64,000 nt of DNA from Xanthobacter autotrophicus Py2 (GCA_000017645.1 CP000781.1:2839501-2903500); one strand, 5' to 3'; positions 52,061 to 61,216 are shown, numbered from the stretch's first letter. Notes: a model not told the origin generated them from the sequence alone. Numbers and translations: made by a program.

Positions 52061-53158
52061 TCAGTTGGCGAAGCGGAAGTGCAGCACATCGCCGTCGGCG
52101 ACCACATATTCCTTGCCTTCGAGGCGGAAGCGCCCGGCCTCGCGGGCGCCGCCCTCGCCCTTGAACTTCACATAATCGTCGTAGGCGACGGTCTCGGCGC
52201 GGATGAAGCCCTTCTCGAAATCCGAATGGATCACGCCCGCCGCCGCCGGCGCCTTGGTGCCGGCCGTGATGGTCCAGGCCCGCGCTTCCTTCGGCCCCAC
52301 CGTGAAATAGGTGAGAAGCTGGAGCAGGTCATAGCCGGCGCGGATCACCCGGTTGAGGCCGGGCTCGTCCAGGTCGATGGCCTCCAGATAGTCCTTCTGC
52401 TCCTCGGGGGGCAGGACGGCGATCTCGCTCTCGATCTTGGCCGAAACCACCACCGCCTTGGCGCCTTCGAGCTTGGCCCGCTCGAACACCTGCGCGGAGA
52501 GGGAATTGCCCTCCTTGGCCGAGGCCTCCTCCACGTTGCACACGTAGAGCACCGGCTTGGCGGTCATGAGGCCGAGCTGGGAGAACAGCTTCTCTTCCTC
52601 CGGCTTCACCTGAGCGAGGCGGGCCGGCTTGCCCTCGCGCAGCAGGACGAGGGCCCGGTTCATGAGGTCGAGGGTTTCCTTGGCCTCCTTGTCGGCACCC
52701 TTGGCCTTCTTCTCCAGCGCGGCGGCGCGCTTCTCGAGGCTTTCGAGATCGGCCAGCATCAGCTCGGTCTCGATGGTCTCGATGTCGTCCACGGGGGAGA
52801 TCTTGCCCTCCACATGGGTCACGTCGCCGTCCTCGAAGCAGCGCACCACATGGGCGATGGCGTCGCACTCGCGGATGTTGGCGAGGAACTGGTTGCCGAG
52901 CCCCTCGCCCTTGGAGGCGCCGCGCACCAGGCCGGCGATGTCCACGAAGGTGAGGCGGGTGGGGATGATGGCCCCCGAGCCGGCGATCTCGGCCAGCGTG
53001 TCGAGCCGCGGGTCCGGCACCGCCACGTCACCCACATTGGGCTCGATGGTGCAGAACGGATAGTTCGCCGCCTGCGCCGCCGCGGTCTGGGTGAGCGCGT
53101 TGAAGAGGGTGGACTTGCCCACGTTGGGAAGCCCGACGATGCCGCATTTGAAGCCCAT
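52061..53158 (-). CDS. ychF: Redox-regulated ATPase YchF
   Basis: A 365-residue Obg-family P-loop protein that prefers ATP over GTP and binds ribosomes. The P-loop is [19 protein letters not shown], switch DIAGLVRGASKGEGLGNQFL, the altered G4 is in LYVCNVEE, and the C-terminal TGS domain ends with YVVADGDVLHFRFAN. It follows pth on the same strand, the conserved rplY-pth-ychF order. Confidence 0.96.
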   Translation of the reverse strand: MGFKCGIVGLPNVGKSTLFNALTQTAAAQAANYPFCTIEPNVGDVAVPDPRLDTLAEIAGSGAIIPTRLTFVDIAGLVRGASKGEGLGNQFLANIRECDAIAHVVRCFEDGDVTHVEGKISPVDDIETIETELMLADLESLEKRAAALEKKAKGADKEAKETLDLMNRALVLLREGKPARLAQVKPEEEKLFSQLGLMTAKPVLYVCNVEEASAKEGNSLSAQVFERAKLEGAKAVVVSAKIESEIAVLPPEEQKDYLEAIDLDEPGLNRVIRAGYDLLQLLTYFTVGPKEARAWTITAGTKAPAAAGVIHSDFEKGFIRAETVAYDDYVKFKGEGGAREAGRFRLEGKEYVVADGDVLHFRFAN

Positions 53159-53322
53159 GGAACGCTCAGGTTTGGCCGCCGGCCGGTATCGGGGCAGCAG
53201 TGTCAGATTGGCGAGGGATGTCGCGGGGACAGCTCTTGCCCTCCGCATATCCCCTCACGGCGTGGCTCCGCAACCCGCCGGACCATCACGCCGGGCCGCA
53301 TCGGTCCGCGAAGGCCTGCGCC

Positions 53323-53931
53323 TCAGCCCTTCTCGCCCACCCGCTTCTGCTCGCCGAAGCCCTGGGCGTCGAGGAACAGGTGCGCGCGGTTCTGGAACTC
53401 CTCCGGCCGCTTCTGAGCGAGCAGGTCGGCAAAATCGGCGCAGGCGTCGCAGACGGCGTCGAGCCACGGCTTCTCGCTCTTGGCGAAGTCGTTGAGCACG
53501 TAGGCATGCACCAGCGCCTTGTCGCCGGGATGGCCGATGCCGAGACGGACGCGGAAATAGTCGTTGCCACACTGGGCGGTGATGGACCGCAGGCCGTTGT
53601 GGCCGGCGTTGCCGCCACCCTTCTTGATGCGCAGCTTGGCCGGAGGCAGGTCCAACTCGTCGTGGAAGACGAAGATGTGGTCGAGGGGGATCTTGTAGAA
53701 GCGCTGCGCCTCGGAAACGGCGCGCCCGCTCTCGTTCATGTAGGTCTCGGGGAACAGCGCGATCACCTTCTCGCCGGCGATCTCGCCTTCTGCCGCCAAG
53801 GACTGGAAGCGGCGGCGCAGCGGGCCGAGGCGGTGGCGGCGGCAGATCGCCTCGAGCGCCATGAAGCCGATATTATGCCGGTTGCCGGCATATTTCGGGC
53901 CGGGATTGCCGAGCCCTGCGAACAGGAACAT
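53323..53931 (-). CDS. pth: Peptidyl-tRNA hydrolase
   Basis: Pth frees peptides from prematurely released peptidyl-tRNA. The 202-residue enzyme has the start [20 protein letters not shown] with catalytic His, then KPxTYMNESG-type [34 protein letters not shown] and [10 protein letters not shown], and [19 protein letters not shown] 53931 matches homologues. Second gene of rplY-pth-ychF. Confidence 0.96.
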   Translation of the reverse strand: MFLFAGLGNPGPKYAGNRHNIGFMALEAICRRHRLGPLRRRFQSLAAEGEIAGEKVIALFPETYMNESGRAVSEAQRFYKIPLDHIFVFHDELDLPPAKLRIKKGGGNAGHNGLRSITAQCGNDYFRVRLGIGHPGDKALVHAYVLNDFAKSEKPWLDAVCDACADFADLLAQKRPEEFQNRAHLFLDAQGFGEQKRVGEKG

Positions 53932-53959
53932 GTGGCGCCTCCGGCCCGAACGTTCTGGA

Positions 53960-53990
53960 CCATCCTGCTGTCGGTGTGACAGCAGGATGG
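53960..53990 (-). other. 13-bp perfect hairpin between rplY and pth
   Basis: CCATCCTGCTGTC (53960-53972) pairs perfectly with GACAGCAGGATGG (53978-53990) around a GGTGT loop. It lies in the 70-base gap, 29 bases before the pth ATG. There is no T tract on the leftward strand, so it may be an RNA-stability or attenuation hairpin rather than a terminator. Confidence 0.7.
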
Positions 53991-54001
53991 AGATTGCGAA
54001 C

Positions 54002-54613
54002 TCAGGCCTTGGCGGCTTCGGCGGCGTCCTCGGCGGCGGCATCCGCCTGGCCCGACGGGGCGACGACGGTGGCCAGCGTGTCATCGCCATGGCCGGCCCA
54101 GGTCACGCCCGCGGGCAGCTTGATACCGGACAGGTGGAAGGTGTCGCCATAGGCGGCGCCGGTCAGGTCCACCTCGACGGAGGCGGGGATCGACTCGGCC
54201 GGGCATTCCAGTTCCACGGCGTGGGCCACCACATTCAGGGTGCCGCCGGCCTTGAGGGCGGGGGAGGCTTCCTGATTGAGGAAGTGCACCGGCACCTCGA
54301 CCGTCACGGTCGCGCCCTGCGAGACGCGCAGGAAGTCCACGTGCAGGGGGAAGTCCTTCACCACGTCCAGCTGGTAGTCGCGGGGGATCACGCGGTGCTT
54401 GGTCCCGTCCACGTCGATCTCGAACAGCGTGGTGAGGAAGTGGCCGGCATAGATGGTCTTGTTGATTTCGCGGAAGTTCAGCGAAATCGTCACCGGCTCC
54501 TGCTTCTCGCCGTAGATCACGGCGGGCACGCGCCCGGCGCGGCGCTCGGCACGGGCGGCCCCCTTGCCGGCCCGCGGGCGCGCCACAGCCTTCAGTTCCT
54601 TGATGGCAGTCAT
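54002..54613 (-). CDS. rplY: 50S ribosomal protein L25 (general stress protein Ctc form)
   Basis: A 203-residue two-domain L25: the 5S rRNA-binding N-terminal part ([20 protein letters not shown] and [15 protein letters not shown]) and the Ctc-type C-terminal beta domain ([20 protein letters not shown]), ending in an Ala/Glu-rich tail. It starts the rplY-pth-ychF operon. ATG 54613. Confidence 0.96.
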   Translation of the reverse strand: MTAIKELKAVARPRAGKGAARAERRAGRVPAVIYGEKQEPVTISLNFREINKTIYAGHFLTTLFEIDVDGTKHRVIPRDYQLDVVKDFPLHVDFLRVSQGATVTVEVPVHFLNQEASPALKAGGTLNVVAHAVELECPAESIPASVEVDLTGAAYGDTFHLSGIKLPAGVTWAGHGDDTLATVVAPSGQADAAAEDAAEAAKA

Positions 54614-54802
54614 GGCACTCGTCCTAACATTGATAAGATTCTACAACGACGCATGTCGCGATGCGGGCACGCGTCTTCGGCCGCAAGCACGCCTCCAGGG
54701 GGGCGCATGCCGCGAACGAAGGCGCGCTTATAGCCGCGCCATGCCGGCGATGCAACAAAGACGGGCCTTTTCGGGTACCGCAGAAACAATCCGGGGGAAG
54801 AG

Positions 54803-55888
54803 ATGCAGCAGGGCACGGGGCGGCGCGTGGCGGCGGGGAGCCTGCTGGCAGGCCTTATCCTGGTGGGGGCCTTCACCTCGGGGGCGGCGCTGGGGCAGCA
54901 GGCCACGCCTACCCCGCCTGCGGGCGGAAGCGCCGCCGGGCTCGCGGCCAGTCTCGCCAGCGCCAACGCCCGCATCGCGGTGTGGGACATTCCCGATATC
55001 GATCTTTTGCCGGACGATGAGGAGGGGCGCCTGGTGCGCTACGGCCGCTCGGTGCTGGAGGCGAGCGCGCGCCACATGGGCCCGGACGCGGCGGACCCGG
55101 CCCAGCGTTTCGCCGGTAACAACCTCGCCTGCGTGAACTGCCATCTCGATGCCGGGCGCAAGAAGTTCGGCCTGCCGCTGGTGGCCGCGGCGGCGGACTA
55201 TCCGCGCTATTCCACCCGTTCCGGCGAAATGGCGGACCTCGCGGACCGCATCGACAGCTGCATGACGCGCTCCATGAACGGACGTGCCATGCCGCGGGAC
55301 GCTCGGCCCATGCGCGCCCTGCTCGCCTATCTCACCCTCTTGTCCTCGGCCCTGCCGAAGGATGCGAAGATCGAGGGAGCGGGGGCAGGTGCCATCCCGC
55401 CGCTGGAGAGGCCGGCGGATCCTGTGCGCGGGGCGGTGGTCTATGCGCAGACCTGCGTCGCCTGCCACCGGGCGGGCGGCGAGGGGCTGCGCCGCAACGC
55501 GGCGGATGCGAGCTTCGGCTATGGGGTGCCGCCGCTCTGGGGGCCGGACAGCTTCAATGATGGCGCGGGCATGAACCGGCTCGTCACCATCGCCAATTTC
55601 GTCCACGACAACATGCCGAACGGCGTCAGCTGGGTGATGCCGGTGCTTGCGCCGGAGGAGGCCTGGGACGTGGCGGCCTATGTGGTAAGTCAGAACCGGC
55701 CCCATCGCGACGGGCTCGACCGGGATTTCCCGGACCTGCTCGACAAGCCCGTGGACACCCCATACGGCCCCTATGCGGATGGCTTCTCGCAGGCACAGCA
55801 CAAATATGGCCCGTTCGGCCCCATCCGCGCCGAGATCGCGCGGCTGAAGGCGGACAAGGGCCGCGTGCCCAATCCCAACGTGCAGTGA
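54803..55888 (+). CDS. Dihaem c-type cytochrome, TsdA (thiosulfate dehydrogenase)-like
   Basis: A 361-residue periplasmic cytochrome with a signal peptide (residues about 1-32). Two haem sites are CVNCH (110-114) and CVACH (218-222). The segment DRIDSCMTRSMNGRAM places a Cys where TsdA uses an axial Cys ligand to haem 1, and PPLWGPDSFNDGAGMNRL then FVHDNMPNG are TsdA-like. TsdA oxidises thiosulfate to tetrathionate or works in reverse. No tsdB is adjacent. Assignment of activity is inference. Confidence 0.85.
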   Translation: MQQGTGRRVAAGSLLAGLILVGAFTSGAALGQQATPTPPAGGSAAGLAASLASANARIAVWDIPDIDLLPDDEEGRLVRYGRSVLEASARHMGPDAADPAQRFAGNNLACVNCHLDAGRKKFGLPLVAAAADYPRYSTRSGEMADLADRIDSCMTRSMNGRAMPRDARPMRALLAYLTLLSSALPKDAKIEGAGAGAIPPLERPADPVRGAVVYAQTCVACHRAGGEGLRRNAADASFGYGVPPLWGPDSFNDGAGMNRLVTIANFVHDNMPNGVSWVMPVLAPEEAWDVAAYVVSQNRPHRDGLDRDFPDLLDKPVDTPYGPYADGFSQAQHKYGPFGPIRAEIARLKADKGRVPNPNVQ

Positions 55889-55909
55889 AGCCGTTGGGTG
55901 CCCGGCAGC

Positions 55910-56035
55910 CTATTTGGGCGTGCCGGACTGGCAGGCGTTCGGCTTGCCCTGGCCGAACCAGTTGCCGCATTTGTCGCAGCCGCCGAGGCCGAGGGCGAGC
56001 GCCGCGACCACGGCGAGACGGATGACGGCGCGCAT
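55910..56035 (-). CDS. Very small lipoprotein, 41 residues
   Basis: AGGAGAAG precedes ATG 56035. The product begins MRAVIRLAVVAALALGLGGC, a signal with lipobox LGGC (Cys20), followed by DKCGNWFGQGKPNACQSGTPK with two further Cys. It stops at TAG 55910-55912, 21 bases from the convergent cytochrome gene. No family is recognised. Size and form recall entericidin-like or other small envelope lipoproteins. Confidence 0.65.
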   Translation of the reverse strand: MRAVIRLAVVAALALGLGGCDKCGNWFGQGKPNACQSGTPK

Positions 56036-56172
56036 GACTTCTCCTGTTCGATGCGGCGCGACTTTAGAGCGTTTTCACGCGATGTGGATACCGGTTCGCG
56101 TGAAGAAAACGCGTCAGCCAAATGGCTCTTGCGATGCGGCGGGGAAGGGAACCCTCTCCCGCCGCGTCCCGC

Positions 56173-57300
56173 TCAATAGACGATGACGTGTCGCACCACC
56201 TCGCCGCGGTCGAGGCGGTCGAAGCCCTCGTTGATCTCGTCCAGCGGACCGGTGGAGGAGAGCAGGCGGTTCACCGGCAGCTTGCCGCGCTGGTAGAGCG
56301 CCATGAAGCGGGGAATGTCGCGCGGGGGCACGCAGCTGCCCATGTAGCTGCCCTTGATGGTGCGTTCCTCCGCCACGAGATGCACCGGGGGCAGCGAGAC
56401 CCGGGCGTTGGGATTGGCGAGGCCGCCGGTGGCGGTGGTGCCGCCGCGCCTGGTGATCTTGTAGGCCAGCTCGAAGGCGGGAGCCGAGCCTGCCATCTCC
56501 ACCGCGTGGTCTACTCCGCCCTTGGTTGCCGCCTTCACCGCATCCACCACATCGGGATCGTTGGCGAGGAAGGTGTCGGTGGCGCCCAGCGAGCGGGCGA
56601 TGTCGAGCTTGGCCGGCGACAGGTCGAGGGCGACAATCTGCTCCGCACCCGCCGCCACCGCGCCCATTACCGCCGAGAGGCCGACGCCGCCGAGGCCCAC
56701 CACCGCGACGGACTGGCCGGGCCGTACCCCGCAGGTGTTCACGATGGCACCGACGCCGGTCATCACCGCGCAGCCGAACAGCGCGGCGTCCACCAGCGAC
56801 ATCTCGGGGTCGATCTTGATGATGGAGCGGCGCGAGATCACCGCATATTCGCCGAAGCCGGAAATGCCGCACAGATGATAGGCATCGGTGCCGTCGTCGC
56901 AGGTCAGCCGCCGGCCGCCGCCGAGCAGGGTGCCCGCGCCGTTGGCGGCCTGGCCGGGGCCGCACATCTGGGCGCGCCCGTCGAGGCAGGAGGGGCAGGT
57001 GCCGCAGGTGGGCACGAAGCTCATCACCACATGGTCGCCGGGGGCAAGGTCGGTGACGCCGGGGCCGGGCTCCACCACCACGCCGGAGGCCTCGTGGCCC
57101 AACACCATGGGCAGCTGGCGGGGACGGTCGCCGTTGATCACCGACAGGTCGGAATGGCACAGGCCGGCCGCCGCGATCTTGATCAGCACCTCGCCGGCCT
57201 GGGGCGGGGCGAGCTCAACCGTTTCAATGGAGAGCGGACGCGTCTGCCCATACGGCTTGCTCACAGGGGACGCACGGAGCACGGCGGCGCGAATACGCAT
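56173..57300 (-). CDS. Zinc-dependent alcohol dehydrogenase
   Basis: A 375-residue medium-chain dehydrogenase. Catalytic zinc ligands are in GLCHSDLSV, LGHEASGVV and the later Cys of LFGCAVMTGVGA; the structural zinc site is CGTCPSCLDGRAQMC. The NAD loop is VAVVGLGGVGLSAVMGA. It resembles class III/NDMA- or S-(hydroxymethyl)thiol-type enzymes, but the substrate is not determined. It is followed leftward by the small lipoprotein gene. Confidence 0.93.
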   Translation of the reverse strand: MRIRAAVLRASPVSKPYGQTRPLSIETVELAPPQAGEVLIKIAAAGLCHSDLSVINGDRPRQLPMVLGHEASGVVVEPGPGVTDLAPGDHVVMSFVPTCGTCPSCLDGRAQMCGPGQAANGAGTLLGGGRRLTCDDGTDAYHLCGISGFGEYAVISRRSIIKIDPEMSLVDAALFGCAVMTGVGAIVNTCGVRPGQSVAVVGLGGVGLSAVMGAVAAGAEQIVALDLSPAKLDIARSLGATDTFLANDPDVVDAVKAATKGGVDHAVEMAGSAPAFELAYKITRRGGTTATGGLANPNARVSLPPVHLVAEERTIKGSYMGSCVPPRDIPRFMALYQRGKLPVNRLLSSTGPLDEINEGFDRLDRGEVVRHVIVY

Positions 57301-57505
57301 GATATTTCCTCCCGAGCCTCTTTGCCGACCGTATTGAGGGCGCCGGGGCGTAGCGTCAAGCGTGTCGGACTGCGCATTTGGGAGGGGTGAATTTCAGTCT
57401 CGCGGACGGAAATTCGGAGCCCTGGGACGGGCTCGGACCAAAGCCGCCTCGAACCCGTGAGGGTGCGGCCCGGAGCGCGGGCTCAAGTCGTCCTGAAGGC
57501 CGGCC

Positions 57506-58192
57506 TCAGGCGGCCTCGGCGGCGGTCATGCGGGCCAGCAGAAGGTCGGCTGCCTCTCCCGCCAGCACGGCGACGTTCTGGTCCTGCGTAATCATGGCGG
57601 CGACGATGGCCCCGTCGATCAGCAGCCCCAGCTGGTGGGCGGCGCCCTCCGGGTCCCGCGCGCCGGCCTCGGCGGCGAGGCGCGAGAGGGTCGCGAGCAC
57701 CACCTTCTTGTGAGCGAGGGCGATCTGGCGCATGCGGTCGTCCCGCTTGTCGTGCTCGGCCACGGCATTGATGAACGGGCAGCCGAAGAAGCGCTCGTCG
57801 CCAAACCACTCGCGCAATACCGGAAAGATGCGGCGCAGGCGGGCAAGCGGCGCTGCCTCGCCCTTGAGCAGTTCGCCGAGGAACCAGTCGCGCCAGGCCG
57901 AGCCCTCGCGCTCCAGCACCGCTTCCACCAGCCGTTCCTTTGAGCCGAACGCCTTGTAGAGCGTCGCCTTGGCGGTGGCCGCCTCCGCCACCACCGCGTC
58001 CACGCCCACGGCGGTGATGCCGTATTGGCAGAACAGGCGCGTTGCCGCCGCGATGATGCGCTCGCGCGCGTTGGGTTCCGCCTCGGGAGCCGGATCCGGG
58101 GCGTGGGGATTGGCGCGCTCGGCCTTTGCTTTCTGGGCCTTTGCTGTCAGGGCTTTCGCCGTCGGAGCCCGCGCCGTCTTCGCCTGCTGCAT
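57506..58192 (-). CDS. TetR family transcriptional regulator
   Basis: A 228-residue repressor-type protein. A Lys/Ala-rich basic N-tail (residues 1-40) precedes the HTH: RERIIAAATRLFCQYGITAV then VVAEAATAKATLYKAFGSKE. The ligand domain contains FFGCPFINAVAEHDKRDDRM, with a Cys typical of the NemR/YxaF-like group that senses electrophiles or organic ligands. It is divergent from the osmC-like operon. A 16-bp operator lies 37 bases upstream of its ATG (58229-58244), with a matching site before the operon. Confidence 0.93.
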   Translation of the reverse strand: MQQAKTARAPTAKALTAKAQKAKAERANPHAPDPAPEAEPNARERIIAAATRLFCQYGITAVGVDAVVAEAATAKATLYKAFGSKERLVEAVLEREGSAWRDWFLGELLKGEAAPLARLRRIFPVLREWFGDERFFGCPFINAVAEHDKRDDRMRQIALAHKKVVLATLSRLAAEAGARDPEGAAHQLGLLIDGAIVAAMITQDQNVAVLAGEAADLLLARMTAAEAA

Positions 58193-58228
58193 CGCTTCTC
58201 ACCATCGTGCCGCTTTGGCGGGCACAAA

Positions 58229-58244
58229 GACAGACCTGTCTGTC
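58229..58244. promoter_or_regulatory. TetR operator candidate 1 (before tetR)
   Basis: GACAGACCTGTCTGTC: perfect 7-bp arms GACAGAC/GTCTGTC around CT, 37 bases upstream of the leftward tetR ATG. It matches site 2 (58374-58389) at 15 of 16 positions. Position and symmetry suggest autorepression. Confidence 0.8.
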
Positions 58245-58372
58245 AATTACAGGCAGGAATCATGCCGTGCAATCCTGTCGATGGACAGGGCAAAATCCTG
58301 TCTTCTCTTGAAGAAGCAGATTTTCCACGCGGCTCGGCGCCCGGGTTCTGGATGTGGCACAGGCTGTGCATA

Positions 58373-58390
58373 AGACAGACCGGTCTGTCT
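58373..58390. promoter_or_regulatory. TetR operator candidate 2 (before osmC-like gene)
   Basis: AGACAGACCGGTCTGTCT is an 18-bp perfect palindrome, 21 bases before the osmC-like ATG. It contains GACAGACCGGTCTGTC, differing from site 1 by one central base. It would block the ribosome-proximal promoter of the rightward operon when occupied. Confidence 0.85.
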
Positions 58391-58411
58391 ATATCCGCCG
58401 AGGAGATCCGG

Positions 58412-58978
58412 ATGTCTCAATCCAACACCGTCCTGACCGGCTGCCTGCTGCCCGAGGCGACCACGGGCTGCCTTGCCCCCATCGACAAGGACGGGCTCGA
58501 GAAGCTCATCGCCGCCGGCAAGGCCGACCCCAAGGTCATCAAGACGCTGAAGTGCAAGACGGTGGCCGAGGGGCGCTTCCGCCATGCCAATTATATCCGC
58601 AACCTTGCCCCCTACATCGTGGACGAGCCCCCCGGCCTGCTCGGCGACGACACCGCCCCCAACCCCTCCGAGGCCTCCCTCGCGGCGCTGGGCTCCTGCC
58701 TCGCGGTGGGTCTGCATGCCAATGCGGTGCATCGCGGCTGGACCGTGCGCAAGCTGGAACTCCAGCTCGAAGGCGATCTCAACATCACCGCTGTGTGGGG
58801 CACGGGCGATGTCAGCGAGAAGCCGGTGGGCTTCACCGACGTGCGCGTGAAGGTGGAGATGGAATGCGACGGCGTGCCGAAGGAAGAGGTGGACGCCCTC
58901 ATCTCCCACGTCACCAAGTGGTCGCCGGTGGCCAACACCTTCGTGCGCCCGGTCAACCTTGAGGTGGCGCTGGCCTGA
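58412..58978 (+). CDS. OsmC family protein lacking the second catalytic cysteine
   Basis: A 188-residue OsmC/Ohr-fold protein. The peroxidatic Cys is Cys96 in AALGSCLAVGLHANAVHRG. In OsmC/Ohr the resolving Cys lies in a CPV motif; here it reads KWSPVANTFVRPVNL, with Ser171 instead. So it may not be a standard hydroperoxide reductase. AGGAGAT precedes ATG 58412. It is the first gene downstream of operator 2 in the TetR-controlled cluster. Confidence 0.9.
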   Translation: MSQSNTVLTGCLLPEATTGCLAPIDKDGLEKLIAAGKADPKVIKTLKCKTVAEGRFRHANYIRNLAPYIVDEPPGLLGDDTAPNPSEASLAALGSCLAVGLHANAVHRGWTVRKLELQLEGDLNITAVWGTGDVSEKPVGFTDVRVKVEMECDGVPKEEVDALISHVTKWSPVANTFVRPVNLEVALA

Positions 58979-59069
58979 TCCGGCCTTCCACCCGCTCCAC
59001 GGCATGCCCGCTTCCTGCGGGCGTGCCCCGCCTTCCGCGCCTTCCGCCTTCCGGGACCAGAGGATTGCC

Positions 59070-60191
59070 ATGTCGTTGACCGCCGTGACCGCCTTGTCGC
59101 CGCATGATCTGTCTGCGTCCGACCTTGATCCCGGAGCGGCCCTCGCCGAGATCGGCAAGATCGCGGTGACGGACCTTTCCGCCTGGGCCCGCGCCATCGA
59201 CGAGGGGACCTATCCGGCCACCCTGCTGCATCGCTTCGCCGATGCCGGCGCCTTCCGCCTGCATCTTGGCGAGGGCCACAGGCTCGACGCCGCCATCGAG
59301 GGCATGAGCCGAATCTCCGAGGTGTGCACCTCTTCCGCCTTCATGGCCTGGTGCCAGAACACGCTGGTCTGGTACCTCATCAACTCCGAGAACGCGGCGG
59401 CCAAGGCGAAGTATCTCGCTGCTGCCGCAACCGGCCATGTGCTGGGTGGCACGGCGCTCTCCAATCCCATGAAGTCCTTCTTCGGCATCGAGACGCTGAA
59501 GCTGAAGGGCACCCGCGTGGACGGCGGCTACAGGGTGAAGGGCATCCTGCCGTGGGTGTCGAACCTCGGCCCCGACCATTTCTTCGGTGCCATCTTCGCG
59601 CTGGAGGGCGGCGAGCCGGTGATGGCGCTCATCGACTGCGCCGATCCGGCGGTGACGCTGAAGCCCTGCGAGCCCTTCCTGTCCATGGACGGCACCGGCA
59701 CCTATGGGGTTCAGGTCCGCGACCTGTTCGTGCCCGACGACATGGTGCTGGCGCACGAGGCCATGCCCTTCGTGAAGACCATGCGCGCCGGCTTCATCCT
59801 GTTGCAGGCGGGCATGGCCATCGGCCTCATCCGCGACTGCATCGCCATGATGCGCGAGGTGGAAGGCCCGCTCGGCCACGTCAACCGCTTCCTCGACGTG
59901 CAGCCGGATGCCATGGCCGAGACCCTCGCCGCCATGGAGAGCGAGGTGAATGCGCTGGCGCAGACGCCCTTCGACACCAGCCCGGACTATTGGCGCCGGG
60001 TGGTGGCGTCCCGCCTGCTCGCCGGCGAGAAGAGCGTGGAGGCCGCGCACAACGCCATGCTCCATTGCGGCGCGCGGGGTTATGTGCGGGCCAGCCGCTG
60101 CCAGCGCCGCCTGCGCGAGGCCTATTTCGTCGCCATCGTCACGCCGGCCACCAAGCAGTTGAAGCTGATGCTGGACCAGATGCCGGCATAA
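59070..60191 (+). CDS. Acyl-CoA dehydrogenase-like flavoprotein
   Basis: A 373-residue protein of the acyl-CoA dehydrogenase fold. Visible are TSSAFMAWCQNTLVWYL, GHVLGGTALSNPMKSFFGIE, the flavin/substrate strand KGILPWVSNLGPDHFFGAIF and a helical C-terminal domain. The short length and sequence style also fit SfnC/DszC-type flavin monooxygenases that act on sulfur compounds, so it need not be a beta-oxidation enzyme. It sits between the OsmC-like and sulfurtransferase genes. Confidence 0.85.
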   Translation: MSLTAVTALSPHDLSASDLDPGAALAEIGKIAVTDLSAWARAIDEGTYPATLLHRFADAGAFRLHLGEGHRLDAAIEGMSRISEVCTSSAFMAWCQNTLVWYLINSENAAAKAKYLAAAATGHVLGGTALSNPMKSFFGIETLKLKGTRVDGGYRVKGILPWVSNLGPDHFFGAIFALEGGEPVMALIDCADPAVTLKPCEPFLSMDGTGTYGVQVRDLFVPDDMVLAHEAMPFVKTMRAGFILLQAGMAIGLIRDCIAMMREVEGPLGHVNRFLDVQPDAMAETLAAMESEVNALAQTPFDTSPDYWRRVVASRLLAGEKSVEAAHNAMLHCGARGYVRASRCQRRLREAYFVAIVTPATKQLKLMLDQMPA

Positions 60192-60334
60192 CCCATTCGT
60201 CAAACCGGTCGCCGGTTTGCGTGATGAAGCCGCGCAAGGCCGGCGCCGGAACTGCACTTCACAACAAGCGAGGGGCGAAAAGCTCCCGAGATCTTCCGGT
60301 TGTCTCGTTATTCACCCTGCGAGAGGGGATCACC

Positions 60335-61198
60335 ATGAGCACCATTCTGATTTCGCCGCCCGACCTGTCCGCGCTGATCCTGTCCGAGCCCACGGTCGTC
60401 ATCGATACGCGCAATCCCGAGAGCTACGCGGCCGGGCATATTCCCGGAGCGGTCAACCTCCACGAGATCTTCACCTTCCTCGCCACCTCGACCCCCGAGG
60501 GCTATGCGGAGCTGCGCGCCAAGTTCGCCGATGCCTTCGGCAAGGCCGGCCTCTCCGGCAACGAGACGGCGGTCATCTACGAGCAGTCCATGAATTCAGG
60601 CTTCGGCCAGTCCTGCCGCGGCTATTTCCTGCTCACCTTCCTCGGCTATCCCAAGATCAAGGTGCTGCACGGCGGCTTTGCCGCCTGGGAGGCCGCCGGC
60701 CTGCCCGTCACCACCGCCGTGCCCGAGCCCAAGGCCGTGACGTTCCCGGTCGACGAGGCCGCAGGCGCGGTGATCATCGATGCCGCCGCCATGCTCTCGG
60801 CGGTGGAGGACCCTGCCGTCGCCAAGCTCGACGTGCGCGACGTGGACGAGTGGATCGGCGAAAGCTCCTCGCCCTATGGCAAGGACTTCTGCCCGCGCAA
60901 GGGTCGCATCCCCGGCGCCAAGTGGATCGAATGGTACCGCATGATGAAGCCCACGGCCGAGGGCCCGCGCTTCAAGTCCGCCCCCGAGATCCTGGCGGAG
61001 TGCGCCACGGTGGGCATTTCACCTGAAACCCCGGTCTATCTCTACTGCTTCAAAGGGGCGCGGGCCTCCAACACCTTCCTCGCGCTGAAAGAAGCGGGGG
61101 TGAAGGACGTGAAGATGTATTTTGGCTCCTGGAACGAGTGGTCGCGCGATCCGGCGCTCCCCATCGAGGAGGGGCATCCGGCGGCGGCCACGGCCTGA
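60335..61198 (+). CDS. Two-domain sulfurtransferase (thiosulfate/3-mercaptopyruvate type)
   Basis: A 287-residue tandem rhodanese. The N-terminal domain (VVIDTRNPESYAAGHIPGAV then VLHGGFAAWEAAGLPV) is the non-catalytic one. The C-terminal domain holds the persulfide Cys in VYLYCFKGARASNTFLALK and ends GSWNEWSRDPALPIEE. CFKGAR is nearer the thiosulfate type than the CGSGVTA of mercaptopyruvate enzymes. GAGAGGGG precedes ATG 60335. Cytosolic; acts in a sulfur-related operon. Confidence 0.93.
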   Translation: MSTILISPPDLSALILSEPTVVIDTRNPESYAAGHIPGAVNLHEIFTFLATSTPEGYAELRAKFADAFGKAGLSGNETAVIYEQSMNSGFGQSCRGYFLLTFLGYPKIKVLHGGFAAWEAAGLPVTTAVPEPKAVTFPVDEAAGAVIIDAAAMLSAVEDPAVAKLDVRDVDEWIGESSSPYGKDFCPRKGRIPGAKWIEWYRMMKPTAEGPRFKSAPEILAECATVGISPETPVYLYCFKGARASNTFLALKEAGVKDVKMYFGSWNEWSRDPALPIEEGHPAAATA

Positions 61199-61216
61199 AC
61201 CGAAGGAGCCTCCGAC

